Part shown: one piece after another, positions 13,690-25,936 of the stretch
How positions within the stretch are numbered: the first letter of the stretch is position 1
How the letters are laid out: the number at the start of each line of letters is the position of its first letter
Source: Adenanthera pavonina
Taxonomy: Eukaryota > Streptophyta > Magnoliopsida > Fabales > Fabaceae
Length of the DNA: 64,000 nucleotides
NCBI GenBank assembly: GCA_026686845.1
Contig: JAIVEN010000002.1
Location: 28,556,001 to 28,620,000, forward strand
Direction: 5' to 3'
Notes under the pieces: model-generated
The model's database searches: none
What the model saw: only the letters and a program-made list of their open reading frames with translations
What the model was told of the DNA's origin: nothing
Position numbers and translations under genes: made by a program

Positions 13690-13930
13690 CAAAAACTTGT
13701 GGAGGACATGAAGATGGAATCCATGAAGAAGGATCTGGGTATCAATCTTAGAGAGATGTATTCGAGTTGGACTCCGCCAGAGAGCTATTGGTTGAGACTG
13801 GACGTAGATGGCTTTTGTGAATGTTAGAGCAGAAGCCACCTGCGGGGGAGTCATAAGAGACAGGAATGGAGATTGGATCTCTGGTTTCATGGCTAAGTTG
13901 AATGCCATGCTTAGTACCTTGCTGGATTTC
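13690..13930 (+). pseudogene. LINE-type RNase H pseudogene, 5' part
   Basis: Reading in two plus-strand frames gives WTPPESYWLRLDVDGF followed, after a frameshift near 13820, by GGVIRDRNGDWISGF. These are the first strand and D-G / GGVIRD motifs of the RNase H-like (RVT_3) domain that ends many plant LINE-type ORFs (established knowledge). The frame is cut at 13930 by the gypsy LTR and resumes at 23502. No reverse transcriptase is visible upstream, so this is a 5'-truncated copy. Confidence 0.7.
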
Positions 13931-16325
13931 TGTATTAAATCTTAACCATAGGAACCATTTACTATTCATTTTTAGTGATTTGGGTTCCAATTAGATGCAG
14001 TTGGAAGTAAATATGGGCCAAATTTGAAAAATTACAAAAATGACCAAAAATTAATATTCATTTAATAACTATAATAATTTGGTTAAACTTTGAAAAATCA
14101 TAACTAATTTTAAAAAAATCATTTAGGGGCAATTCAAATTGCTAAATTCATCTCCAAAAATACTCTATGAGAAAAAAAATATTTATTTGGAATTTCATTG
14201 GGCAAATTACTACGGTAAATTTCATAAATTTACTTACAATTTATACTCTAATTCTTCCAAATTTCATTTCATAAAATTCTATAATGACATTTTCTCAACA
14301 GTAGTTACATAACACATGTAAAATTGATCCAAAATAAAATTTATTCATTATCTAGGAGTCACATGTAATTTACATAATTGTAACATAGATTGTCATTGAA
14401 CTTTGATATTGCATAAACATCCAAAATATCCTTTCTATGACTAAACATTTCTTCATGAATCCTTCTCCTTGCCTTTCATATGATTTGGACCTAATCATGG
14501 TTAGATATTTGGTAGGGTGAGATTTATGAAAATCTCAATAACATCATAATCCCATTCTTAGCATAATATTTAAAAATAGTTGCAAGAAACATAATTTCAT
14601 TTTGGCATGGTAACATTTGGGATCAAAAGGCATCTTTTAGCATGTTCATCATGTTCTTTACATGTTCATGCAAAATTTATAGCATGTTCATCATTCTTTC
14701 ACCATTTTGATCCAACATCATCATCATATTCATAGCATAAACATGTTTTCTATCTACCAATCATAGAAATATAAGATCTAAACAACCATTTAGAAATAAA
14801 ATGCAAGAAAAGGAAAATATGTTACCTTAAACTTGGAAACCTTCCTTTCCTCTTCTCCTCCTTCTCTCTATAACTCACTCTCTCACTAATATATGATGGA
14901 TTTTCATTTTTTTGGTTTGAAGAATGGAGGGGAGGAAGAGCCTATTTATCGATAACAAGAAGCAACTCCATCCATTGGATTAAATTTTGATCCAATGACC
15001 AACATTGCACTACATCACCTCTTTTTTCCACCATACAACTAATTTCTTCACATAATTGACATATAATTAATTTTTCCTCTCTTGTCATTAATTTAAATGC
15101 CACTTTTATCTTCAAATAAAGTAAATATTGCATCATTATGCTTACGTAAGCTTACTTCATCCAAGTTTCCAATTTTGACACCTAATCTTTGAAATAGTAT
15201 CATGCATGGTGATTAACTCTTATCCACTCCTTTTTCTTCTTATTTGCACTCCATTTTGAGTCCAAATTCAGTCCAAGATGATGCCTTTAATTATTTGGGC
15301 TTAAACCATTTAATTCTAGGCCCAATTTCAACATATACCAGGTTTTCGGGCTTTGATTATGTAAATTTTATCTGGTAAAATTTTTCATACATAAATATAT
15401 TTAAAATATGAATTTCAAACTCATTATAATCTTAATTAATCATTTCTAAGACCATATAATTTATTTAAGATATTTTACTTTGTTAGGCTGTAACTGAAAA
15501 TACCGATAAAATTAGTCCTTGTTAGTTTTTCCTGTAGCCTCTCTGCATAGATAATTATTATAAACCTTCTAAAATTATTTTGGACTTATTCTTGATTATT
15601 TCATAGTTTACTGGATCACCTATAATTTAATCAGTCTGGGAATCGGGTGAATTGAGCTTATTGAGCTATTTATCCTTTCTTGACATCATTTGAACTATTC
15701 TTGTCAATAATACCTTTGGGCCTCCAAAAATCATCCTTGGCCTATTAGGGTTTTTTACACCTTCATTGCGCCTCCATGAATAGTACTCTTGGCCCATTAA
15801 GAAACTGATGCAGTCTTACTGGGCCCGGACTCCTATTTTGGCCCAATATCCATTAGATAGATTTTATGGTTATTTAAACTTATAGAAAAGTCCAGTATCT
15901 CTTTTTATGACATAATATATTTGAGTTTCCTGATCTAGATTTATTTTCTAATCTTTATTAATTTATAGATTATGAAACTTCGGATCAATTTTCTACCAAA
16001 TATATCTAATTTTTTATTTTGCTTATTAGATCATAATTTCTTATGATAATTTTCCTGAATCATCTCCTATAATCAGTCTTAGTAAATACTAGACAGATAA
16101 TTTGTTTGAGGAAATCACATCTATGCCTCCTTTTTTGTCTTTTTGCTAATAATTAATATTTTCAATCATACCATCCAACTTTCTTTGCAATTTGGTCCCT
16201 GATCATCCTTTACAATTTAGTCCCTAGTTTGATCTACATAAGATATTTAAGCTCTTTTAATTCTAATTATGCAGTAATTTTCTAAACCAGAATTCAAACA
16301 AAATCATAAAAATTTAGATGTTACA
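13931..16325 (-). repeat. 3' LTR of the gypsy element
   Basis: 2395 bp, matching 21110-23501 along its whole length. In plus orientation it ends GATGTTACA. The outer (left) end reads TGTATTAAATC rather than the TGTCAAACTT of the other LTR, so the first bases have changed. Divergence from its partner is strongly uneven; see the finding on gene conversion. Confidence 0.92.
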
Positions 16326-16341
16326 TTTCTCTCCCCCTTAA
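16326..16341 (-). promoter_or_regulatory. polypurine tract
   Basis: On the minus strand TTAAGGGGGAGAGAAA abuts the TG of the 3' LTR. This is the expected site and composition for the plus-strand DNA primer. Confidence 0.85.
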
Positions 16342-16379
16342 ATAAAATTTCATCCTTGAAATTTGGCATATACCTTTTC

Positions 16380-16754
16380 TTAGAATAGTTTTGGATATTT
16401 TTGCCTCATGTCATTTTCCATTTCCCAAGTGGCTTCCTCAGGAGATAAATATTTCCAGACCACCTTTACCATAGGGATATTCTTGTTTCTCAGCTGCTTG
16501 ACTTGAAAGTCAATGATTTTCTGTGGTTTTACCTCATAAGATAAATTATCTTGCAAATTAACATATTTATATTCTATAATATGTGAAGGGTTCGGCTGGT
16601 ATTTCTTCAATTGGGAAAGATGGAAGACATTATGAATTTGGCTTAAATTTGGAGGTAAGGCCAATTTGTAGGCTACAGGTCCAACTTTGGAAAGGATTTC
16701 AAAGGGTCCACTATACTTTGGGCTAAGCTTTTTACTTTTCAGAAATCGACCCAC
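16380..16754 (-). pseudogene. gypsy integrase C-terminus with chromodomain-like tail
   Basis: A 124-codon fragment. It begins with the GRFLKSKKLSPKYSGPFEIL segment (the GPF/GPY region typical of Ty3/gypsy integrase C-termini), continues through the HNVFHLSQLKKY motif and ends in KVVWKYLSPEEATWEMEND, a chromodomain-like strand-helix seen in chromoviruses. It is separated from the integrase core by stops. Established family knowledge supports a role in targeting integration to marked chromatin. This copy is broken. Confidence 0.85.
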
Positions 16755-16847
16755 TCCAGTTGTAGGGGATACCTTGAGAAAAACATGATCTCCTTCTTCA
16801 AATTATAATGGCTTTCTTCTCCTATCAAAATAACTCTTGTGTCTACT

Positions 16848-17693
16848 TTAAGCCGTTAAAAACTTCTTTCTTATTAATTCAATCCGTTTGGAAGTTTGAT
16901 CTATTAAGTCTTGACCTAGTAATTTCCTTTCCCTAAGTTTTACCCAACATAAAGGAGACCTGCACTTTCTTCCATACAAAACTTCATAAGAAGCCATCTC
17001 AATACTAGAATGATAACTATTATTGTAAGCAAATTCTGCCAATGGCAAGTATGTATCCCAGTTTCCTTTCATTTCCAAAACACAAGATCTTAACATGTTT
17101 TCAAGAGTTTGAATGGTTCTTTCTGTCTGCCCTTCAATTTGAGGGTGGTAAGCTGTGCTAAATCTTAACTTGGTACCTAAAGCCTTTTGCAAGGATGTCC
17201 AGAAATTTGAAGTAAACCTTGTATCTCTATCTAAAATAATGCTATTAGGTATACCATGAAGTCTAACTATTTCTTTAATATATAGCTGTGCTAATTTATC
17301 TAAGTTATCGATAGGCTTCATAGCTAAAAAGTGAGCAGTTTTTGTAAGTCTATCCACAATTACCCAAATAGCATCATATCCAGATGAAGTTCTAGGTAAA
17401 CTCATTATGAAGTTCATTGAAATACTATCTCACTTCCATTTTGGGATATCCAAAGGTTGTAATAATCTTGCAGGCTTTTGGTGTTCAATTTTTTCTTTTT
17501 GGCAAGTTAAACATTTAGCAACAAATTGAGTAATATCACTTTTTATTCCGGGCCACCAGAATAATTTCTTTAAATCATAATACATTTTTGTAATTCTCGG
17601 ATGAATAGTATATTTACTCTGATGAGCTTCTATCATGATCTTTTCTTTTATTTCATTTATTGGAGGCACATAGATTTTTTGTTGAAATCTCAT
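16848..17693 (-). pseudogene. gypsy integrase core and zinc-binding domain
   Basis: The zinc-binding part (17430-17693) carries paired His residues and CLTCQKEK, an HHCC arrangement. It is separated by a stop near 17430 from the core (16848-17417), which has VIVDRLTK, ILDRDTRF and the E of GQTERTIQTLE, i.e. the D,D,E triad. All catalytic residues remain, but the internal stop prevents a continuous protein. Confidence 0.9.
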
Positions 17694-17936
17694 TAGACCA
17701 TCCTCTCTTGATTCCTCAAATCCTGGGGCTTGTCCCTACTCCATTCTTTCCTTGACTACTTTTAAGAATTCATCTTTTTGCTGGGCTTCTTTGATTTCTT
17801 TCCATAATTCCATTTCGATCTTAGTTCTGCCAATTTGTTTTTCATTCATCATCATTTCACCAGCAAGAGCTAAATCTCTAAATTTTTAGATCAGCTCTAG
17901 TTCTTTAATCATCATGGTAGCTATGTGAATAGATTT

Positions 17937-18413
17937 TCAACTTAGAGCATCGGCCACTATATTGGCCTTTCCTGGATGGTAATTAATGGTCGGTTCATAA
18001 TCCCTCAATAATTCCATCCATCTTCTTTGCCTTATATTGAGTTCCTTTTGTTCTTGTAAATATTTGAGGCTCTTGTGGTCACAATAAATTTCTACTTTCA
18101 CACCATAAAGATAGTGCCTCCAGATCTTTAGAGCATATATGATAGCCGCAAGTTCTAAATCATGTGTGGGATAATTTTCTTTATGAGGTTTTAATTGTCT
18201 AGAAGCATAGGCTACAACTCTACCTTGTTGCATTAATACACAACCCAAACCATATTTACTTGCATCATTATAGACCATATAGGTCATATGTGGTTCAGGT
18301 ATGATTAATACAGGAGGAGAGGTTAGCCTTTTCTTGAGTTTTTGAAAACTATTTTCGCAATTCTGATCCCACACAAAAGCATGATCTTTTCTAGTAAGTT
18401 GAGTAAGCGGCAA
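17937..18413 (-). pseudogene. gypsy RNase H domain
   Basis: A 158-codon fragment with YNDASKYGLGCVL, HDLELAAIIYALKIWRHYL and YCDHKSLKY, the acidic-residue motifs of Ty3/gypsy RNase H, ending in YHPGKANIVADALS. It follows the RT fragment after a single TGA near 18420. Confidence 0.9.
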
Positions 18414-18419
18414 AGCAAT

Positions 18420-19400
18420 TCAAGAAAAGTTTTGAATAAACCTTCTATAATATTCTGCTAAACCCAGGAAACTTCTTACTTTAGTCACAGTTTTGGGTCT
18501 TTGCCATTGTAGTATAGCATCCACTTTGCTTGGATCTACTGTGACCCCTTCTTTGGACACTACATGCCCCAAAAACCGGACTTTTGTGAGCCAAAACTCA
18601 CACTCGTTAAGTTTAGCATATAGTTTCTTTTCCTTCAAGGTTTTCAGAATGATTCTCAAATGCTTCTCATTCTCTTCATAAGATTTGGAGTATATAAGTA
18701 TATCATCAATAAAGACCACAACAAATTGATCTAAATAAGGTCAAAAAATTCTATTCATATAGTCCATAAAAGTACCTGGTGCATTAGTAAGACCAAATGG
18801 CATAACTAGGAATTCATAATGCCTATATCTTGTCCTAAAAGCAGTCTTTGGAACATCCTCCGCTTTAACCCTTAATTGGTGATAATTAGATCTTAAGTCA
18901 ATTTTTGAAAATACACTGGCTCCTACCAGTTGATCTAGCAGATCATCAATTCTAGGTAAAAGGGTATTTGTTTTTGATGGTCACCGTATTAAGTTCTCTA
19001 TAATCTATACACAATCTAAGACTTCCATCCTCCTTTTTTACAAATAGCACAGGAGCACCCCAAGATGAGACACTTGGTCTAATAAAACCCTTCTCCAGTA
19101 GCACCTCAATTTTCTTCTTGAACTTTGCCATCTCATTCGGTGCCATTCTATACGGTGCTTTGGAAATTAAAGATGTTCTTGGTATTAGGTCTATTGCAAA
19201 CTCAACCTCTCATTCTGGGGGTAAACCACTAAATTCTTTTGGAAACACTTTTGGAAATTCTCTTACTACTGGGATATCATTAATACCTTTTTCTACCTCA
19301 ACACTTGCAAAAAAGAAAACCAAATAACCTTGACATCCTTTCTTTGGGTATCTCTCCCATTTCATAACTGTACTCACTTTATTAGGGTCTACTACGACCC
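18420..19400 (-). pseudogene. gypsy reverse transcriptase
   Basis: Upstream motifs include a GCQGYL segment near 19345 and a DIPVVREFPKVFP segment near 19260, the usual linker before chromovirus RT. RT itself shows WGAPVLFVKKEDGSLRLCID (18952-19146), a stretch ending in MPFGLTNAPGTF with stops around 18740-18960, and the catalytic box VVVFIDDILIYS at the start of the 18420-18719 fragment. The F-I-D-D form of the YxDD box is normal for this group. Several in-frame stops and shifts make it non-functional. Confidence 0.9.
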
Positions 19401-21093
19401 TGGGGGAGATTTTGTGACTTACTAATTATACTATTGTGAGTCCAACTCACCTTTTTATATTTAGCAAGTACTTTCTTTCTTTCACGTTCGTCTAAAGATT
19501 TGGAGTACTTAAAACATCATCCTTGAGAACCACAATAAACTACTCATATCTCTATTTGTGCAGTTTAACAGGTGCCTTGAAAAGACTAATTGTCATAATC
19601 TTAATTCATAGTGCTCATATCTAACTATTGACACATCTTTCCTTTCTTACTTTTTACATCTTTCTTATTCTTTACTGCTTCCTAGTAGGTCATCCATCCG
19701 AAAATTTCCCCCACCTGAGTATACTTAACTGTGAAATGTTGAGGGGTTCTGTTACATTCATACTAATATTGGACTTAGAGAATGCTAGCATTGGCTTCCT
19801 TTTAAGCCATAACTTATATTTGTGACCTCTGGATAACTTATTGCTTTAAATTCTAGGGAATTCAATCCCTACTTCCATCTTTCTTTGTTCATTTTCATAT
19901 ATAACCATCTTAGCTATTCAGCCAAGGTTACTTGGTCAGCTGACAACTTGAGGGAACTTCTTAGTACTTCAAAAGTCTATTGCTAGCCTAGATAGAATTT
20001 AGCTCTCGGCCTCTCTCCATTACTTATTCTTGCTCCATTGGGCATCACCCCAAGAACCACCTACCATTACTCTGCCTTGGTGACTTTCATCTGATGGAGG
20101 ATTTCATCTCTTTACTCAATTGAGCTTCTCCCCAAGAGCTACCTCCCATCTGCTTTGTCTCGGCTGCTTTTATCATATGGAGGATTTCATTTTTTTGCTC
20201 AATTGGGTTTCTCCCCAAGAGCTACCTCCCTTTTACTTTGCCTTAGCAGCTAATGGAGGAATTCATTCACTGTGAGATCTTCTGGCCAAGAATTCTCTTA
20301 TAGCTAGATTTCATGCCAAGCCTAGTAATCAACTATCTCAAGGCTTCATAGTCCCTTAATTGCCTACTACTATTTTCACCTGTCATGGCTTATACTTCAT
20401 TCTTTAAACATCATACTTTTTCTTTATACTATATCTTTATCTAAGTTTCATTAGCCATCGGTTTCCCCCATTTCCTTGATCATAATTACTTTTTTCCTTT
20501 ACTGGCCTCTTATATTTACTACTGAAGCCATTGATCTTACTTCATTCCATAGGTGGGGTACTTGCCTTTTACACTTATTATCACCTACCACCACATTTCC
20601 TTAATTACTTTCTGTTCAGTGGCTTGGCAATAGAGAAAAGTCTTAGGTAAATATTCACATTAGTTGCTGATTGATGAGGTCTTATATCATCCTAAGTCAT
20701 TTTCTTTCAGAGAATTATCAGTACTGTAGAGCTCATTATCTCATTCTCTATAGAGATCTACTACAACCTCATTATTGGTCTACTGTGACCATGAGGTCTA
20801 CTGTGATCTCTGAGCCCTACTAGAATCTTCCATAATCCTACATCATCTCTTTACAGATAGGATCTAACTACGATCTAACTCTGAAAGGATTTAAGACCTA
20901 AAGAGAATAAATTTATAAAACATCCTCATACAATCAAGCAACTACCTTAGACTATCCTCAAGACTAATCTCTTATGTAGTTAAAACATTCTTAGACCAGA
21001 TTTCTCACAAGGAATATAGCTTGTATTCAAAGGGAAAACTCTATTTGAGAGCATTACTTTCTTCTTTTGTCGCAAAGATTTGCCCAGATCTTT
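19401..21093 (-). other. gypsy leader region without recognisable gag
   Basis: About 1.7 kb lies between the primer site and the RT region, where gag and protease are expected. I see no CCHC knuckle, no DTG/DSG protease motif and no long frame on the minus strand. Instead there are imperfect direct repeats: GATGGAGGATTTCATCTCTT / ATATGGAGGATTTCATTTTT with CTCCCCAAGAGCTACCTCCC (20090-20230), and a GGTCTACTGTGAYC word repeated near 20780-20810. Confidence 0.6.
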
Positions 21094-21105
21094 GCTCTGA
21101 TACAA
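21094..21105 (-). promoter_or_regulatory. primer binding site (initiator tRNA-Met type)
   Basis: On the minus strand, TTGTATCAGAGC lies a few bases inside the 5' LTR. It differs at one position from the TGGTATCAGAGC complementary to the 3' end of plant initiator tRNA-Met. Confidence 0.8.
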
Positions 21106-21109
21106 AAAA

Positions 21110-23501
21110 TGTCAAACTTTAACCTTAGGAACCATTTACTATTCATCTTTAGTGATTTGGGTTCCAATTAGATGCAGTTGGAAGTAAATATGGGCCAAAT
21201 TTGAAAAATTACAAAAATGACCAAAAATTAATATTCATTTAATAACTATAATAATTTGGTTAAACTTTGAAAAATCATAACTAATTTTAAAAAAATCATT
21301 TAGGGGCAATTCAAATTGCTAAATTCATCTCCAAAAATACTCTATGAGAAAAAAAATATTTATTTGGAATTTCATTGGGCAAATTACTACAGTAAATTTT
21401 GTAAATTTACTTACAATTTATACTCTAATTCTTCCAAATTTCATTTCATAAAATTCTATAATGGCATTTTCTCAACAGTAGTCACATAACACATGTAAAA
21501 TTGATCCAAAATAAACTTTGTTCATTATCTAGGAGTCACATGTAATTTACATAATTGTAATATAGATTATCATTGAACTTTGCTATTGCATAAACATCCA
21601 AAATATCTTTTCTATGACTAAATATTTCTTCATGAATCCTCCTCCTTACCTTTCATATGATTTGGACCTAATCATGGTTAGATATTTGGTAAGGTGAGAT
21701 TTTTGAAAATCTCAATAACATCATAATCCCATTCTTAGCATAATATTTAAAAATAGTTGCAAGAAACATAATTTCATTTTGGCATGATAACATTTGGGAT
21801 CAAAAGGTATCTTTTAGCATGTTCATCATGTTCTTCACATGTTCATGCAAAATTTATAGCATGTTCATCATTCTTTCACCATTTTGATCCAACATCATCA
21901 TCATATTTATAACATAAACATGTTTTCTACCTACCAATCATAGAAATATAATATCTAAACAACCATTTAGAAATAAAATGCAAGAAAAGGAAAATATGTT
22001 ACCTTAAACTTGCAAGCCTTCCTTTCCTCTTCTCCTTCTTCTCTCTATAACTCACTCTCTCACTAATATATGATGGATTTTCATTTTTTGGTGTGAAGAA
22101 TGGAGGGGAGGAAGAGATTATTTATCGACAACAAGAAGCAACTCCATCCATTGGATTAAATTTTGATCCAATGGCCAAAATTGTATTACATCACCTCTTT
22201 TCTCTATCATACACCTAATTTCTTCACATAATTGATATCTAATTAATTTTTTCTCTCTTGTCATTAATTTAAATGCCACTTTTATCTCCAAATAAGGTAA
22301 ATTTTACATCATTATGCTTACATAAGCTTACTTCATCCAAGCTTCCAATTTTGACATCTAATTTTTGAAATAGTATCATGCATGGTGGTTAACTCTTCTC
22401 CACTCCTTTTTCTTCTTATTTGCACTCCATTTTGTGTCCAAATTCAGTCCAAGATGATGCCTTTAATTATTTGGGCTTAAACCATTTAATTCTAGGCCCA
22501 ATTTCAACATATACCGAGTTTTCAGGCTCTGATTATATAAATTTTTTCTGGTAAAATTTTTCATACATAAATATATTTAAAATATGAATTTCAAACTCAT
22601 TATAATCTTAATTAATCATTTCTAAGACCATATAATTTATTTAAGATATTTTACTTTGTTAGGCTGTAACTGAAAATACCGATAAAATTAGTCCTTGTTA
22701 GTTTTTCCTGTAGCCTCTCTGCATAGATAATTATTATAAACCTTCTAAAATTATTTTGGACTTATTCTTGATTATTTCATAGTTTACTGGATCACCTATA
22801 ATTTAATCAGTCTGGGAATCGGGTGAATTGAGCTTATTGAGCTATTTATCCTTTCTTGACATCATTTGAACTATTCTTGTCAATAATACCTTTGGGCCTC
22901 CAAAAATCATCCTTGGCCTATTAGGGTTTTTTACACCTTCATTGCGCCTCCATGAATAGTACTCTTGGCCCATTAAGAAACTGATGCAGTCTTACTGGGC
23001 CCGGACTCCAATTTTGGCCCAATATCCATTAGATAGATTTTATGGTTATTTAAACTTATAGAAAAATCCAGTATCTCTTTTTATGCCATAATATTTTTGA
23101 GTTTCTTAATCTAAATTTATTTTTTAATTCTTATTAATTTACAGATTATGAAACTTCGAATCAATTTTCTGCCAAATATATCTATTTTTTGGTTTTGCTT
23201 ATTAGAGTATAATTTCTTACAATAATTTTCCTGAGTCATCTCCTATAATCAGTCTTAGCAAATACTTGACAGATAATTATTTGAGGAAATGACATCTATG
23301 CCCCCTTTTTTTGTCTTTTTGCTAATAATTAATATTTTCAATTATGCCATTCAGCTTTCTTTGTAATTTGGTCCCTGATTATCCTTTATAATTTAGTCCC
23401 TAATTTGATCTACATAAGATATTTAAGCTCTTTTAATTCTAATTATGTAGTAATTCTCTAAACCAGAATTCAAATAAAATCATAAAAATTTAGATGTTAC
23501 A
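21110..23501 (-). repeat. 5' LTR of the gypsy element
   Basis: 2392 bp, TGTCAAACTT...GATGTTACA on the plus strand (TG...CA ends in both orientations). Directly followed by CTCTG, the right copy of the probable target duplication. Confidence 0.92.
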
Positions 23502-23898
23502 CTCTGCAGCAGAGCTCATGGCTATTTTATATGGTTTGGAACTTTGTTGGATCAAAGAGTTCAAGAGGATTGAAATTTATAGACTCTTATCAATCTTGTT
23601 ACTTGGGGTAATTCAAAGGATCACCCTTTTGGTTTTATTATCAATGAGATGAAGGATCTTGTCATGAAAAATTGGACTATCATTATGCAACATGTTTTCA
23701 GGGAAGCAAATCAATGTGCTAACTGACTGACTCAACAAGTACATGACATTGAGAGTGATTTAGTTGTCCTTGAACAACCTCTTAGAAGTTGTAGAAGTAT
23801 TCTCTGGTGTGATAGGGGGAGGATAATAGTTCTATGACCCTTTTTGTTTTACCCTCCTAGTTGTATTACTACTAGCTTTATTTTTCAAAAAAAAGGGA
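23502..23898 (+). pseudogene. LINE-type RNase H pseudogene, 3' part and tail
   Basis: Resumes the RNase H fold cut at 13930: AAELMAILYGLELCWIKEF, then, after a frameshift, HPFGFIINEMKDLV and QHVFREANQCAN with a stop in the place of the usual D of the final motif. The C-terminal tail and a short 3' UTR end in an A-rich run at 23888-23898, as expected for a LINE retrotransposed by poly(A)-primed reverse transcription. It aligns in order with the 13690-13930 fragment, with no missing domain between. Confidence 0.7.
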
Positions 23899-24915
23899 AA
23901 AATATGTAAATTTTTAGCTATTCCAATTAGTAATTGTAGTTTTTTTTAAAAAAAAAAAATTAGTAGTTGTAGTTGTGAGTATACCTATTTCCGTCTGATT
24001 AAATATATCTCGATTTAGGACAGGACAAGTTTGCCTGGCATTTATATGAATGCAAATGCTTTGATGTTATCATTTTTTTCTGTTTTCGGTAAGGAAAACT
24101 CGCACCTTTTGGATGATTGTTTGGTTTTCAACTTAACACATTGCACAGGGTAGTCATGAGTCACATCTGTCCATGTACTTTCCTATGAAGTACCTTTTTT
24201 CTTTTTTCAACTTCTTATTAAGTGCTTTATGGAAACTCATTCATCAATCTACTTTGCAGTACATTGATATTCTCATAAGTCATTTCATCTCCTTCTTATT
24301 CTTAAGTCTATTTTTATATCTATTTGCAGCTTTCTTTATCATCTTCTATAGTGGCATCTTGCGACTCATCTAGCCCTAGTTGTGGAGCTACTCCTGTTAT
24401 TAATATTAGTGCATGCCAACTCTATGATTTAGAGGGAGAGTGGACTTAGAACATCGAAGGTCACGCTTTATCGGGTTCATGTACCATTAATCACAAAGCC
24501 CTTTACTTTTTCTGTAAGTAGTATCATTATAATAGGGAACACACATAAAAAAAAAATATGCTAGACCATTATGCAAAATAACTAACAATAAGAAATGAGA
24601 AGAGAACAAGTTCAGCAATTTAAATTAACATGAGTGGTAGAGGTTTTTATTCCTTATAATGTTAATAAAACTAGACCAACTAAGACACCAGTTCAAGATT
24701 TAATGATCTAACTGGAATTGGACTAGGATTAGACCAATTATAATTAACATGTACAATAAATATTAAAATGATGTAAATAAGCAAAAGAAGGAGCAAAGAT
24801 TGAAGAAAAAGGAAAAAAAATTGGAGGAGGAAAAGGGCATATATCTTTGTTATCAAGCATTTTTAAAAGTCATATTAAAGCTAAATTAAAAAGATTAAGT
24901 TCAAAATTGAAATAT

Positions 24916-25195
24916 ACTCCCTCAGATCTAAAATATAAGTAATCTTTTAAAAGTTTTTTTTTATCCAAAATATCAGTTCTATTTAATAATTCCTAGAGTA
25001 TTAAATGTTCTTTTTCTTATTTTACCCTTATCCATAATTAAATGTAAGAGAGATAGTAAATTTTAAATATAATATATTAAATAGGGATATTATTGAAAAA
25101 TAATATATTTTTTTGATAGATTTAACGGGTAAAAGTACATTTTTTTATTTCTATGTAATTAGTAAAATATGATTTATATATTAAATCGTAGGAAG
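24916..25195. repeat. Stowaway-like MITE, family B
   Basis: Starts CTCCCTCAGATCTAAAATAT and ends AATCGTAGGAAG, TA on each side, about 280 bp, A+T-rich and non-coding. Ends and length resemble the copy at 5303-5583. Confidence 0.65.
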
Positions 25196-25640
25196 TAGAT
25201 AAATAATAGATATTACAAAGATTAAAATGATGTTACCACATAAAGAAAAAAAGATTCAAAAAATAAATAGAAAAAGTGGGCAAAGATTGAAGAAAAAGCA
25301 AAAAAAAAAAAAGGAAATTAGATGAGACTTGAAATTCGGACACTAGTCATTAATTAAGAAAGTGAGTGTGGTGAGATCTATATAACGATAGCTTGGTTGG
25401 TTGTGTGAGAAGCAAAATATTATATATCATTGAGATATCTTAATGTATTTGGAAATCAATTTTTTTCTATCCCAAAGTTGTAACTTTTTTTTTGTCGGTT
25501 CTTAGAAACTTTTGGAGTAGATTAGGTATCGGTTCTGGTTTGGAGTTCAATTCCTAAATGAGTAGTCACCCATCTTGTGATTTCTGCTTTGCACTCGACT
25601 CCCTCTCTCTAAATGCAGCATTTGAATACTCCCCTTAACA

Positions 25641-25643
<3 letters not shown>

Positions 25644-25683
<40 letters not shown>
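25644..25683. repeat. (CT)20 microsatellite
   Basis: Forty bases of CT dinucleotides, uninterrupted. Confidence 0.95.
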
Positions 25684-25686
<3 letters not shown>

Positions 25687-25936
25687 TTCTCTTTCCTCCT
25701 TCCTGTTATTCTTGCCCAAATAAACTAGGGAGTATCAGCGAACCTACACTAGACTGAGGGTTTTGAGAAGTACATATAAATATAGATGGGATTTCATTCA
25801 GTAAAATACAATCTCAAGGTATTTGTGTAAAATACAATACTAATCGACAGCAAAATATATCCCAGTTTGACAGCAAAATACAATACTAATTGAGACTAAA
25901 TACAAGGCGACTTAACATCCCAGTATAACAAATATC

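Larger units (their letters stand above)
13931..23501 (-). mobile_element. Ty3/gypsy chromovirus (Tekay/Del-like), degraded
   Basis: LTRs at 13931-16325 (3' LTR) and 21110-23501 (5' LTR) flank 4.78 kb of internal DNA. On the coding (minus) strand the LTR reads TGTAACATC...TTTGACA. A tRNA-Met-type primer site sits just inside the 5' LTR and a purine tract just inside the 3' LTR. Pol order is RT, RNase H, integrase, then a C-terminal chromodomain-like tail, which defines Ty3/gypsy and, with the tail, the chromovirus group. Stops break pol into at least seven pieces, and gag and protease are not recognisable. The flanks TTCTG and CTCTG are consistent with a decayed 5-bp target duplication. It inserted into an older LINE-type RNase H sequence. 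Confidence 0.92.
23899..25936. other. intergenic DNA with one MITE and a (CT)n tract
   Basis: No gene recognised. It holds the MITE 24916-25195 and the CT tract described separately. Just before 25937, the word ACAGCAAAATACAATACTAA recurs in short direct repeats (25800-25900), probably the 3' flank of the MULE pseudogene. Confidence 0.5.

Noticed and set aside
13561..13990. Minus-strand frames of 115 and 80 codons at the LINE/LTR junction
   Set aside because: The plus strand carries the RNase H motifs; these are complementary-strand shadows that run across the LTR boundary.
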